Positions 12,698 to 22,653 of a stretch of DNA of 64,000 nt are shown here, one piece after another (position 1 is the first letter of the stretch; each line of letters begins with the position of its first letter). This DNA comes from Aphelenchoides besseyi. Lineage: Eukaryota > Nematoda > Chromadorea > Rhabditida > Aphelenchoididae. A program made the translations under genes and the position numbers. Location: contig JAMPIQ010000001.1 in the NCBI GenBank assembly GCA_024699855.1, positions 7,750,001 through 7,814,000 on the forward strand, read 5' to 3'. The notes beneath the pieces were generated by a model. It had not been told where the DNA came from and did not search any database. It saw only the letters and a program-made list of their open reading frames with translations.

Positions 12698-15368
12698 ATG
12701 ATATCAGCACTACTGTTCCATCTTCTGATTAGCGTTTACGGTCGTGCTGCCGAGTCTACGAGTCACGACCTGTCTTCATCGGCCTCGAGTAAACGTATGT
12801 AATTGGGTTAATTTCAATGGCTATAGCTAAATTTGTAGCTACGGATGAAAGTGTTTTGTTATCTTGGCGAGCTGCGGGTGATGTGACGGCTTCTGATGAA
12901 CGATCAGAATCAACCGCGCCGTCGTTGGATGTTCTAGAAACTCTTTTGCATCTGCGTGATGTTCATATTCAAGTTGGAGCCGTTGGAAGCAGTGAAAGTC
13001 CATCTGTTAAATCGTCAGAAACTTTGAACTCATCAACTACCAATGAAGCTCTTGTATCGACTAACCATTGGCCATCAAATTCTTTTCAAACACCACCATT
13101 AGATTTGGCGAACATCGAAAGGGCAATGCGTTTAAGTACGTTTAATTTCTTAATGAAGGTCTACTGTTTTACTTCAGAAGCGATGGCTGTTGGCACAGAA
13201 GAGTTGTTGTACAAAACTCTTCTCGACGATCGTTGGTACGAACTGAATGTTCGTCCAACTTATCATCACACTGTTCCAACCAATATAACTTTCGGATTTC
13301 TCTTGAATCAAATCGTTGAAATGGTTAGTTGAGAAATGAAAATACTTGAAACGATTAGAACTAAGGACGAACGAAATCAAAAGTTGACTACACGCTGTTG
13401 GTTGAACGTTAATTGGCTGGATAAACGACTCACGTGGAACGCAAGTCATTGGGATGGGATTAAACAGTAAATCATAAACATCGATTTATTTATTTCATTT
13501 CTTTCAGACTTTACATTCCCTATCAAAAGATTTGGCGGTGAGTTTAGTTCATGGAAATCTCTTTCAAATGCTCGTATTATATTTTTCTTTTATTCTTGCA
13601 TTTCATCGTTCTTTTAAGACCAGACATTACACTCGTAAGTTTCTCGCAGGTAAAACAACATCTATTACTAATTTTAGGTCAATAATGCTTTTGCAACGTA
13701 CGAGATTTTAAGTACAGATGTGATGGTGACATCTGAAGGTCGTCGATGGTACAATTCGAATGCTTGATATTGAATTTTAGGTAACGTCACATGGTTGCTA
13801 TCGGCTATGTACATTAGCAATTGTGCTATTACTGTGAAATACTATCCTTTCGATGAGCAAATATGTTACCTTAAATTTGCATCATGGTCGCATGATATGA
13901 AAGAATTGGATTTGGGAATAACAACAGAAGAAGGCGACTTGAGTAGCTACATGAATAACAGCGAATTCGACTTACTGTCAATGACTGCATCACGGACTGT
14001 CGCTCGTTTTCCCACCGATAATTCGTCTTCTTGGGCAACAATTGAAATTCGAATTCAAATGAAAAGACGTCCACTGTTCTATGCTTTTAATCATGTCTTG
14101 CCATTAGCCCTCATCTCTTCAATGTCCTTATTAGGATTCTTCATGCCTCCAGAAACGGGAGAGAAAATAAACACGTTATCTACGGGTAATAAACTGAACT
14201 TTAGTTTCCATTCTACAAATCGATCAAGACATTCATCAATGGACTCTGCTCGACGGACTGAGTTCATCGATGAGAATTTTTTACCGTTTTGAAGATGGGA
14301 TCTAAAGTGCAGTTCTTTTTTTTTACAGTTCTGATTGCTGTTACATCTATCAGGTCAGTGTTGGTTGTTTCCGTTGTAATTCTGTTGTTTTTAAAGCGAT
14401 GAAATTACGTCGAGCATTCCACCAAGCTCCGAAGCTGTTCCATTAATTGGAATGTATTACGTCTCGGCTTTACTGATAGTTTGTCTTGCAATCACCGTTA
14501 ACGTCTTGACACTCAATATTCATCGGTAGGAAGTAAAACATTCGTATGGATATAATTTTACTTTTAGGTACGGTAACTCAAATCAGGGTCGTAGAATCAG
14601 TCCGTTTCTGGAGAAAGTTGTACTCGGGTATCTGGCTTCGATCTTGTTTATGAACATTAGAGAGCCCGATTCAATCACACTCCTTAAGACATCTCAGGTA
14701 CATCGCAACCAATCTCAAAATTAATCGGTCATTTGCTCAGTCTCGACTTTCGACTCTTCGTCGTAAAAGTTTGATGCGTGATTTGAAGAAATCGAAAAAT
14801 CTGGACCATCGAAATGCTGCCAATCGTGATCAAAACTGTGAGTGCATAAATGCCGGACCAGTAAGTTAATTGATTAACTCGTGCGCTAACCGAAATCTCC
14901 AGAGATTGCGTCGAGTAAACACAGACGATTTGGAGATTAAACTGCTACCCGTCGAAATTAGTCCAAACTCAGTCGGAGAAACAGCTTTCTTAGGAAACCT
15001 CATGAAGGAACAAGTGAGTTAACGAAGCTTTGAACAGTCGACGTTCTTATTTCAGCTAATGCCTCGCATTCAACAGGATGGTATGAAATCTGGACCAATG
15101 TTGGCTGAATTCGAGGAGCGATTCAAAAGGATTCTCAAGCGCATATACCGTTCGCTTCAGCAGAATGAAATTCGTGAAGAAATCATTGGTATGAGACGTG
15201 TTTTCTTTGTTTACTGTTATTTCTTTAGATGAACGTCGAAGAATTATGTGGCAATGGCACAATTTAGCCAATGTACTAGATCGATTGTTGTTGCTTCTTT
15301 TTCTCACTGCAACAATCGCTACTGTTAGTGCATTCATGCTTCCTCCCACCGACACTTTTATGAACTGA
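12698..15368 (+). CDS. Nicotinic acetylcholine receptor-like Cys-loop subunit (non-alpha type)
   Basis: Subunit of a pentameric ligand-gated channel. The ATG at 12698 opens a signal peptide (MISALLFHLLISVYG). About 15 short exons follow (early ones 12698-12794, 12839-13135, 13178-13323, 13366-13466, 13508-13537). Ligand-domain landmarks are WLNVNWLDKRLTWN, IWRPDITLVNNA and the Cys-loop CAITVKYYPFDEQIC with the normal 13 residues between cysteines. The loop C region (NNSEFDLLSM) lacks the adjacent Cys pair, so it is a non-alpha subunit by that criterion. M1 (FYAFNHVLPLALISSMSLLG) ends in PPETGEK. M2 is unusual: Ile at 9' and Asp-Glu at about 16'-17', then IPPSSEAVPLIG. M3 follows, then an M3-M4 loop of about 200 residues with basic clusters, and M4 (LANVLDRLLLLLFLTATIAT). 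It ends PTDTFMN. The Glu before Lys at the M1-M2 loop favours cation selectivity. Confidence 0.93.
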
Positions 15369-15669
15369 ACGATTAAATCCAAGGCTTTCAGTTTATTGCG
15401 TGGTTTAGCACCAAAAATAACTAACGACTAAAGTCCCAATTAAACGACGGACGAGGAATTTAATCAAGAAATTACATGTCGCTTTTAAATCACAAGTGAA
15501 TTTGAGGTTAAAACTAAAATTGGCGACACGTCAACTTAAAGTAATGGAATTGGAGCCAAAATCTAAGTATAACTAAAGATTGCAATTGAAACACTAAATG
15601 CGACTTGAACAAGAGATATTACGAATAAGAACTTAGAAAACTGATTGAATGTGAAATCGATGCTTGAAA

Positions 15670-15975
15670 TTAGTCGCTTTGAATAACATGACCGCTCGTG
15701 TAATGACTCTTCGTATTGGCGGCCAGTGGTCGGGGCCCTAAACCGAATTTGCTGAACACTGTCGGATCGTCATTCTTAGTGACAAGACAGTGTAGAATCA
15801 CGGTGACACTCAAAATGAACAAAATCGATGCAAAAATAAGTGCCGCTGAAATAATCAATCAGAAAGGCGTAACCAAGCTTGCTTACCGGCCAGAGGTCCA
15901 AAATAGTCGATGACTGGAAACAGTTTATGAGAAGAATCGAATAAAAAACTCACCATCCAAACTTTGTTTCGGCAT
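15670..15975 (-). CDS. Unrecognised 74-residue single-pass membrane protein
   Basis: Three exons, 15975-15954, 15913-15887 and 15845-15670, join with good GT...AG introns (40 and 41 bases) to encode 74 residues: MPKQSLDVIDYFGPLAA, then one long hydrophobic helix (LIFASILFILSVTVILHCLV), then a polar tail ending SGHVIQSD. Internal phases are consistent and the small exons make chance unlikely. I do not recognise a family. A single helix with short flanks suggests an accessory or regulatory membrane peptide. It sits between two Cys-loop receptor genes on the opposite strand. No signal-peptide cleavage site is obvious, since the helix begins at about residue 17. Confidence 0.65.
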
Positions 15976-17355
15976 TTTCAAGTGTTTTTGGGAGCGCGAG
16001 AAAGAGATCTGAAAAATAGGTGAGTTCGCTGGTTGATTAGACTTCACGTTAAAGCCGATCAAGCGACCGAAGAAGCCGAGTTGTTTGCACATGAGAACGA
16101 AAGAAAACGATGGACCAATTGGCGAACAAAAGAAGTTGCATTTAATTTAACCGACCAGTCGAGTAGAGAAAACGTCGATGTTTATTCTCACAGAGTTCAT
16201 AGCATTCCGACACAGACAAACCAAAAACAAATGGACAAACAAAATATTTACGAGTTTCAAAAGGTGATAAGTACCGGAAGAGCGTGGGCTTGTGATTAAC
16301 AATTCGATTTGTAAAGGTAAGAGAGGTCGAAGAGTTGTTTAATTGTATTGTAAAGGCAAGGGTTAGCAAAAGTTACGGAACAGGGCGTAACACACACATA
16401 CATTACTCGTCGAGAGGCATCTCTCGTTTCTTTTAACCGGGACGTCTGGCCGACGGGCGGCATGCTTCGAAATCCTTCATTCGGAGGGAAGCTTTTCGAC
16501 TCGGTCTGTTACGAACGAAGAGCAGAAGCAACCGCAAACCCGCTCGTTTCCTCCTGTTGCAAGACATCGAATTTGACGTCATAAGGACAAAAATTTTTAT
16601 GAAATCGATTTGTTTGATTACACGCAAACTCTTGGGGACTTGATTTCTGTCAACTGTTTGTCAAAACATAAACAAATTGGAGTTGAAAATGTTGTTGGAT
16701 GAAAGTTCGAGTATTCTACCGGTTTGTTCGGTATAAAGATTTGTGTGTAGATTGTAAAGAAAGTTGACTATGAATACAAGAAAAGTCCAATGATCTCAGT
16801 TTTGAGGACACTTGGCAGAGTTTGTCGAATGATTACTACTTACTCCAGCAAACAATTACCGTCCAACTGTCCCGCAAATATGCATGTGGTGATTGGTGTT
16901 TGTTCTGATTGTAGAGGTCAGGTGGAGAATCAGGTTTTCTTCTCATTCTCAAACGTTACTGCCAATCAAGATTTGTGCCAATCATAAAGCTCATCAAAAT
17001 TGCACGTCAAAAAATTGGAACTGATTAGCAGTGGCGATACGAAAGTGACTGGAGGAAAACAAATGATGGCGATTGTTAAAAAGCCGCGGAAAATGGCAGA
17101 AGGTGGATCAAGAAGTGGAAATTAGCGTCCGTGATCGCTGAGGAAAAGTCGTAAGGGCGCCAAAAAGAAATAAATAAAATTTTGTTGGCCGTTATTGATG
17201 GTAGCAAAGTGTACTGGAAACGAAGAGAAATCGGTCGAAACGGCTCGTTAATCGCGGGTTCCTGTCATTCTCGTAACAAATGGATTTCTATTTAACAGCC
17301 AGGTATTAATCTACTAATTTGACCATTCGAGTTTGTCTTCCGATTTCCGTTGATT
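15976..17355. other. Divergent upstream region of the small membrane protein and the second Cys-loop receptor
   Basis: No supported coding exon. A GC-richer patch at 16380-16560 contrasts with the AT-rich surroundings and looks like promoter DNA. It is followed by a palindromic CREB-type site at 16574-16581. ORFs at 16033-16299 and 16790-16987 have no domain, no splice context and unconvincing composition. Confidence 0.5.
16574..16581. promoter_or_regulatory. Perfect CRE palindrome TGACGTCA
   Basis: The eight-base CREB/ATF consensus TGACGTCA is present in a GC-richer patch, about 600 bases upstream of the small membrane protein and 775 upstream of the second Cys-loop receptor. A site of this length can occur by chance, so its role is an inference from position only. 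Confidence 0.35.
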
Positions 17356-19573
17356 ATGATCAAATTTTTGTGGTTCTTCTTTCTCATTTGCTTCTCCACA
17401 CCCGATCTCATTTACGATCCTCATGAATCAAATGAATCGCCTGAAGAATACGATACTCCCACTTGGATGCTTCCACCAACAGCTCACAGAGTAAATTGCG
17501 CAACTACTACTCATCATAATAGAATTTAGGAGACAACCACACAGAACCGTTTTTCTTCGGTTCCAGAATCCGACTATGAGGTTTGGAACCTTCTTTTTGT
17601 TTGTCGAGCAATTCAAATTGTAGAACGATGTGGTTAATATTCGCAATCAGATAAACTATGAATCAGAACCGATCAACACTTTCACACCACAAATTCCAGC
17701 GGCAGTGACCGTCGATCGGTTTATTAATCCCGAGAGTATTCAAGTGGAACTGACCGAATGTACGCCCGATAAAGTAATTGTTGAAAAACTTCTAAAGTCA
17801 TACAACAGTCATAAAGTGAGTTTGACGGTTAGTGAATTAAAGTTGTTTGTTTCAGACACCAAGTGAAGTAGGAGTGAAAGTGTGGATCGAAGTTTGGGTA
17901 TCCGATTGTTTTCCTGGCATCGTTATATTCGACCATTTCAGCTCCAAGAAGTAAACGCCGTTAATGAACGAACAGCCGATTTCGAAGCTGAACTTTATCT
18001 CACGGAAATTTGGGTAAAAAACAATCAATCCCATAATTGCAACACCAATTAGGTTGATCACGCATTGAACTTTGAAGCTATGAGACCATGCAGAGAGAAC
18101 TTGTCGTTAAGCTATGAAGTACTTGACAAACTGTGGAAACCTCAAACGGTAATACGACTAAGCATAACAGCTACTAACAAAGTAAAAGGTTTTCATAAAT
18201 TCGAAAGCAGCGCACATTCACAAGAGTCCATTTCTCAACATTTTTCTTATGATTTATGCAAACGGCACTGTATGGTAAGGGAACCACTGTCAAATTTGTA
18301 CTCAACATTTCGATTTAGGGTCAACGAACGAATCCAAGTTATTGGGGTTTGTCCTGCTATGGAATTCAGGTATAATACAACTAGATGTAGTGAAGTAAAA
18401 ATAGTCCTTTTTAAGTTCATTTCCTATGGATACTCAAGTTTGTATGCTTACATTGGAATCTTTTAATTACAACGTAAGATAACAAAGTTAACAGTAGAAA
18501 GAGCTTGTTTTAGAATCTGGAAGTCGATATGCGGTGGGCTGAGATAGAAAAACCACTTTTATTGCTCAAGGATCCAATTGAACTGCCGGATTTCATTCTG
18601 ACCAACTACTCGACTAGTTTGGTATGCAAGGTTCTTCTAAATTTCAAATGAAAGGTTTAGAACAAAGTTCAATATCCGGCTGGTGTATGGAATGAATTGA
18701 GTTTCTCATTAACGTTTTCAAGGAGATTTGGTTACTATGCCATTCAAGGATTTTTTCCAGTAAATGAACCACCCAAAACAACTATGTAATGGTTTTAGAC
18801 ATACTTAACAATCTTCATTAGTTGGATTTCATTTGCCTTGGGCATAAAAATGATCCCCGCACGCACTATGCTCGGCGTTAACTCGTTGTTAGCCCTGACC
18901 TTTCAATATGGCAATATTAATCGACATCTTCCTCCGGTTGGAACTAACTGGCAGATGTATTTTACACTGATTCAGGTCTCTTACATAAAAGCGTTGGACA
19001 TTTGGATGATTGTCTGCTTAGTTAGTGTCTTTGCTTCGTTGATTGAACTCGCTATCGTCGGCGTGATTGCCAATAGAAATGAGAAGCCCGTACGAATTCG
19101 AGCCACTGATTCCATTTTTTCATCTGATTCAAGTGACGAGGAGAAAGAATCGATGGATGAGGACGAATTGAAACAACCGTTAAATGCTGTTGCCGAAACC
19201 TCTCCAAATCCCGAACCTCAATGGATATCTGATGGTAAAACGCACCAATTCATTTTCTTATCACCATCATTTTAGCGCCAAAACACGTTCAGCGTCACAT
19301 TTCAATTCCCGCTCGACCTCAATCGTGGTCAAAAAACCGAAGACGGTAAAGATCCTTTCGAAATCAATAATTGTATCCTTTGACAGATACACTCTTCCCG
19401 TTCTTTACAAACAAGGATTCGGAGGGTTGCGAAAATGGTGCCAAAAGAAACGTCGACGAATTTTGTGTTTAAGTACTGACCAAATTGATCAGTTCTCAAT
19501 GATCATGTTTCCGACTCTCTTTGCTTTGTTCAATATCGTATTCTGGTCTTATTACATGACTCGTAAGACGTGA
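17356..19573 (+). CDS. Cys-loop ligand-gated anion channel subunit, ACC/LGC-like
   Basis: Subunit of a pentameric receptor of the nematode acetylcholine/amine-gated chloride channel type. The ATG at 17356 opens a signal peptide ([14 protein letters not shown]). The ectodomain shows [27 protein letters not shown] and NGTVWVNERIQV, then a Cys-loop with FPMDTQVC. In this gene model there are 14 residues between the two cysteines instead of 13. The start of M2 reads [17 protein letters not shown]; the Pro-Ala-Arg at its inner end is the mark of anion-selective channels. M2-M3 continues [15 protein letters not shown] after removal of a 39-base in-frame intron (18937-18975). The M3-M4 loop is acidic and Ser-rich, followed by a basic patch, and M4 is [18 protein letters not shown]. 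Stop at 19571-19573. The ligand cannot be assigned from sequence. Confidence 0.92.
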
Positions 19574-19579
19574 AATAAA
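19574..19579 (+). terminator. AATAAA immediately after the channel stop codon
   Basis: AATAAA directly follows the TGA at 19571-19573, implying a very short 3'UTR. This fits the tight packing with ROMO1, which ends tail-to-tail about 100 bases away. Confidence 0.4.
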
Positions 19580-19676
19580 CTAGGAAAGCTGTAGAAATAG
19601 TTTAAGATGAAATAACAAAAACAATTCATCAAAAGAATCAAACCTAAGATATCAATTCACAGACAATAAATGGCAT

Positions 19677-19966
19677 TCAACATCGCAATCCTTGGGCAAC
19701 GGTCATGAAAATGCCAAACGAACCACCGGATTGTGCCGCCGTCTTACCGACTAATCGCAAAGCTTCTTTGCCACGCACACCAGATCTAAATTCAACGAAT
19801 GAAATTGAAAATCGAAAATTGATTACCTGAAGGCCATGAATCCGCCCAACAGAATTCCGGTCGATGCGCCGATCGCAGCTCCCATTGCGAAGCCCATTTT
19901 CAGTTTCTGCCAACAGCTCGGTCCTTGGGCACCGGACACCGCGTGATAACCTTGAGGCACGGGCAT
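19677..19966 (-). CDS. ROMO1: Reactive oxygen species modulator 1 (ROMO1/Mgr2)
   Basis: This is a small mitochondrial inner-membrane protein, the gatekeeper subunit of the TIM23 translocase (yeast Mgr2). Two exons, 19966-19827 and 19785-19677, give 82 residues against 79 in human. The first exon reads MPVPQGYHAV, then SCWQKLKMGFAMGAAIGAST (first helix). The second reads SGVRGKEALRLVGKTAAQSG and ends SFGIFMTVAQGLRC, matching the highly conserved C-terminal half including the final RC. Two helices are predicted with a short loop. It is divergent from succinyl-CoA ligase, with 314 bases between the two start codons, so two mitochondrial genes may share a promoter. Confidence 0.95.
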
Positions 19967-20280
19967 TTGAACAGAATTCGACTTCGATTAATAGTATTGA
20001 AGTGACCAACAAAAACTCAAAAGAAACAAAACATCTTTTTCGCAAACAAACTGACGAACTGCGCCTCAAGTGATGCAGCAAAACCCGGCAGTCAGAAACT
20101 AATTTGCTGGAGAATCCGAATGGCTCAGTCTTCGGTTTCTTTCCGGTGCTTTGGAATTCTTTTCAAAGATTTTAAGCGTCCACAAGAGCGCTATTTTCAC
20201 AAAATCGTTCAAATTGTTTTTGATTAACAAATGAAATTGCTACTCCGTTTTTCAATTTTAGGTCCGTCCATCGCACAATC

Positions 20281-22014
20281 ATGTTTCAACGACAGATTTT
20301 GCGTTGTACAAAAGTAATCCAAACCGCTTGTCCTGGTTATTACACTCCTGTTGCAGCTCACCAAACAATGTGTCCGTGGCCTCAATCTTCACGAACATCA
20401 CGGCGTGGGTCTCTTGCAAAAAGCGGGAGTCAACGTTCCGCCGTTCGGCGTTGCTGCAACGCCCGAAGAAGCTCTCGAACAAGCGAAGAAAATTGGTACG
20501 TTGATCTTCGTTTATCTAGCCTATTGCTTAGTTCTTTAGGCGGAAAAGATTACGTGGTAAAAGCTCAGGTGTTGGCGGGTGGTCGAGGTAAAGGAAAATT
20601 CGATTCGGGATTAGAAGGTGGCGTTCAAATCGTCTTTACGTGAGTTTTCGTTTATGAACTAAACGTTTCTATTGTAATGTTTAGTCCCGAAGAAGTTCGT
20701 GAGAAAGCCCGTCAAATGCTTGGACATCGTTTAATCACAAAGCAAACGGGCAGTGAAGGACGTTTGTGCGAGAAGGTTATGATCGCTAAACGTTTGTTCA
20801 CTCGTCGTGAGTACTACTTCAGCATCACATTGGATCGTGCCAGTAATGTAAGAATACAAACTTCACAACTTTTAATCGGTCTCATTTCAGGGTCCTGTTT
20901 TGATTGGATCGTCCAAAGGTGGAATGAACATCGAAGAAGTGGCTGCGACTGATCCCGCCGCTATTATTACCGTTCCTGTTGACATCAACGTTGGAGTTAC
21001 GCCGGAGATTGCGAAACAGTTGGCCGAAAAAATGGGATTTAACGTCGGTTTCAATGTGCAAATGCATTGAGTCAACAATGTTTTAGGAGCAATCCCGCGA
21101 ACAAGCCGCCGATATTATCACTAAATTGTACAAATTATTCATGGATTCAGACTGCAGTTTGTTGGAAATCAATCCGATGTCTGAAGACGTCGATGGAAAC
21201 GGTTGGTTAGGAGCAGAAGAACGAGGAAAAGATGTACAATTTTAGTCGTTTGCATGGACTGTAAAGTGAACTTGGATGCGAATGCTGAAGCGCGTCAAAA
21301 AGAACTTTTTGCTTTGAAAGACAACCATCAAGTTGACGAGTTGGAGCTTCGTGCAGAGAAAGCAAATTTGAATTACATTCGTTTGGATGGTAATATCGGC
21401 TGTCTGGGTAACTCGATTTTGGCTGTTATGTCTAATGTTAATTAACTTTAGTCAACGGTGCCGGATTGGCCATGGCCACGGTTGGTTTAACTAAACACGC
21501 TTTTCATTTCAACTCGAATTGTTTCAGATGGATATCGTTAAGTTGCACGGTGGTGAACCAGCGAACTTTCTCGATGTCGGCGGTGGAGCGACGGTCGAAC
21601 AAGTTACTGAAGCTTTCAAGATCATTACCGCGGATTCGAGCAAAGTAAACTCTCTCTCAAATGACAATGTGATAATTTTAATTTAGATAACAGCGATTTT
21701 CGTCAACATTTTTGGTGGAATCATGAGATGTGATGTGATCGCTCAGGGAATTATCAAGGCTGCTGCTGAACTTAATCTCAAGATTCCTATTGTTGTTCGT
21801 CTTCAAGGTTTGTTCGCTTCGCTGACACTGCTAATTTTATTGGATTTAAGGAACTCGTGTCGATGATGCCAAAGCTTTGATTGCTCACTCGAAGATGCGT
21901 ATTCTTGCTTGTGATTCACTTGACGAAGCAGCTAAGATGGCGGTTCGTCTTTCCACTATCATCGAACTCGCCAAGGAAGCATCTGTGGACGTGAAATTCG
22001 AACTGTCGATTTAG
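20281..22014 (+). CDS. SUCLA2: Succinyl-CoA ligase beta subunit, ADP-forming type, mitochondrial
   Basis: The TCA-cycle enzyme that converts succinyl-CoA to succinate with formation of ATP; this is the beta chain with the ATP-grasp domain. The first exon ([11 protein letters not shown]) is a presequence. Then come [37 protein letters not shown] (nucleotide-binding loop), [46 protein letters not shown] (metal-binding Glu-Asn) and [20 protein letters not shown], with the C-terminal CoA-ligase domain [13 protein letters not shown] and [19 protein letters not shown]. It ends DVKFELSI. Spacing and motifs match the A-type (ATP) rather than the G-type subunit. An acceptor (CAATTTTAG) lies 19 bases before the ATG. 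Introns are all short. Confidence 0.96.
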
Positions 22015-22653
22015 GACTTTTAACCGTTACAACAAATAAACCAATCTGACCAAGCCATGTAAAATTCAACGGTCGTTTAACACTGTTTCCTTCCGTAGCC
22101 GAGAAATTTTGTTTCAATATCCTGTGCAGTTTCCCAATCAACTCCTCAGTGTTTAGGATTCTTTCTTTCAGTCGAATTTTAGTGTTTGATGATTTTGGAT
22201 TCGACCGTACGGTTATACGAATAAAATTCATAACTAGAACTGTGGTTTTTGACTAATTGATTGCGATTAAAGTGCGTTCAAGAATTCACATCGAAAGTGC
22301 AATGTCTACAGTTCAACTAAAGAACACTTAACACTTCCGAAAACAATGTTATGGAAAAAGCACGTTTAAAAACATATTTTCTGACACCGGCTATCGATCA
22401 GATGAATTGAGTGTTTGTTTACATTTATCACTATTTCCGTGTAAATGCATTTGCTCTCTCGCATTTTGTTCGTAGTCTCCAACCACTCTCTTCGATTTAC
22501 TGCCGTTCGTAAGTCTTTGTGGCCTTGAAAATTGATTGAGCGCAAAACCGATAGTCACAAGTGAACGTTTCTACGAAGTTTGCTTTCTTGTGGTCATCAC
22601 TCGTGTCTTCCAAACTGTTTCTGTGATTGTAATTTCGCTCAAAATTTTTAGGA
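22015..22653. other. Intergenic: 3' end of SUCLA2 and 5'UTR of the aminopeptidase
   Basis: AATAAA at 22035-22040 follows the SUCLA2 stop. A 5'UTR intron of the next gene (GTAAGT donor at 22509, TTTTTAG acceptor ending at 22651) lies just before the ATG at 22654. Nothing else is recognisable. Confidence 0.6.

Noticed and set aside
16033..16987. Plus- and minus-strand ORFs upstream of the second Cys-loop receptor
   Set aside because: Short, without motifs or consistent splice sites; the region reads better as control DNA.
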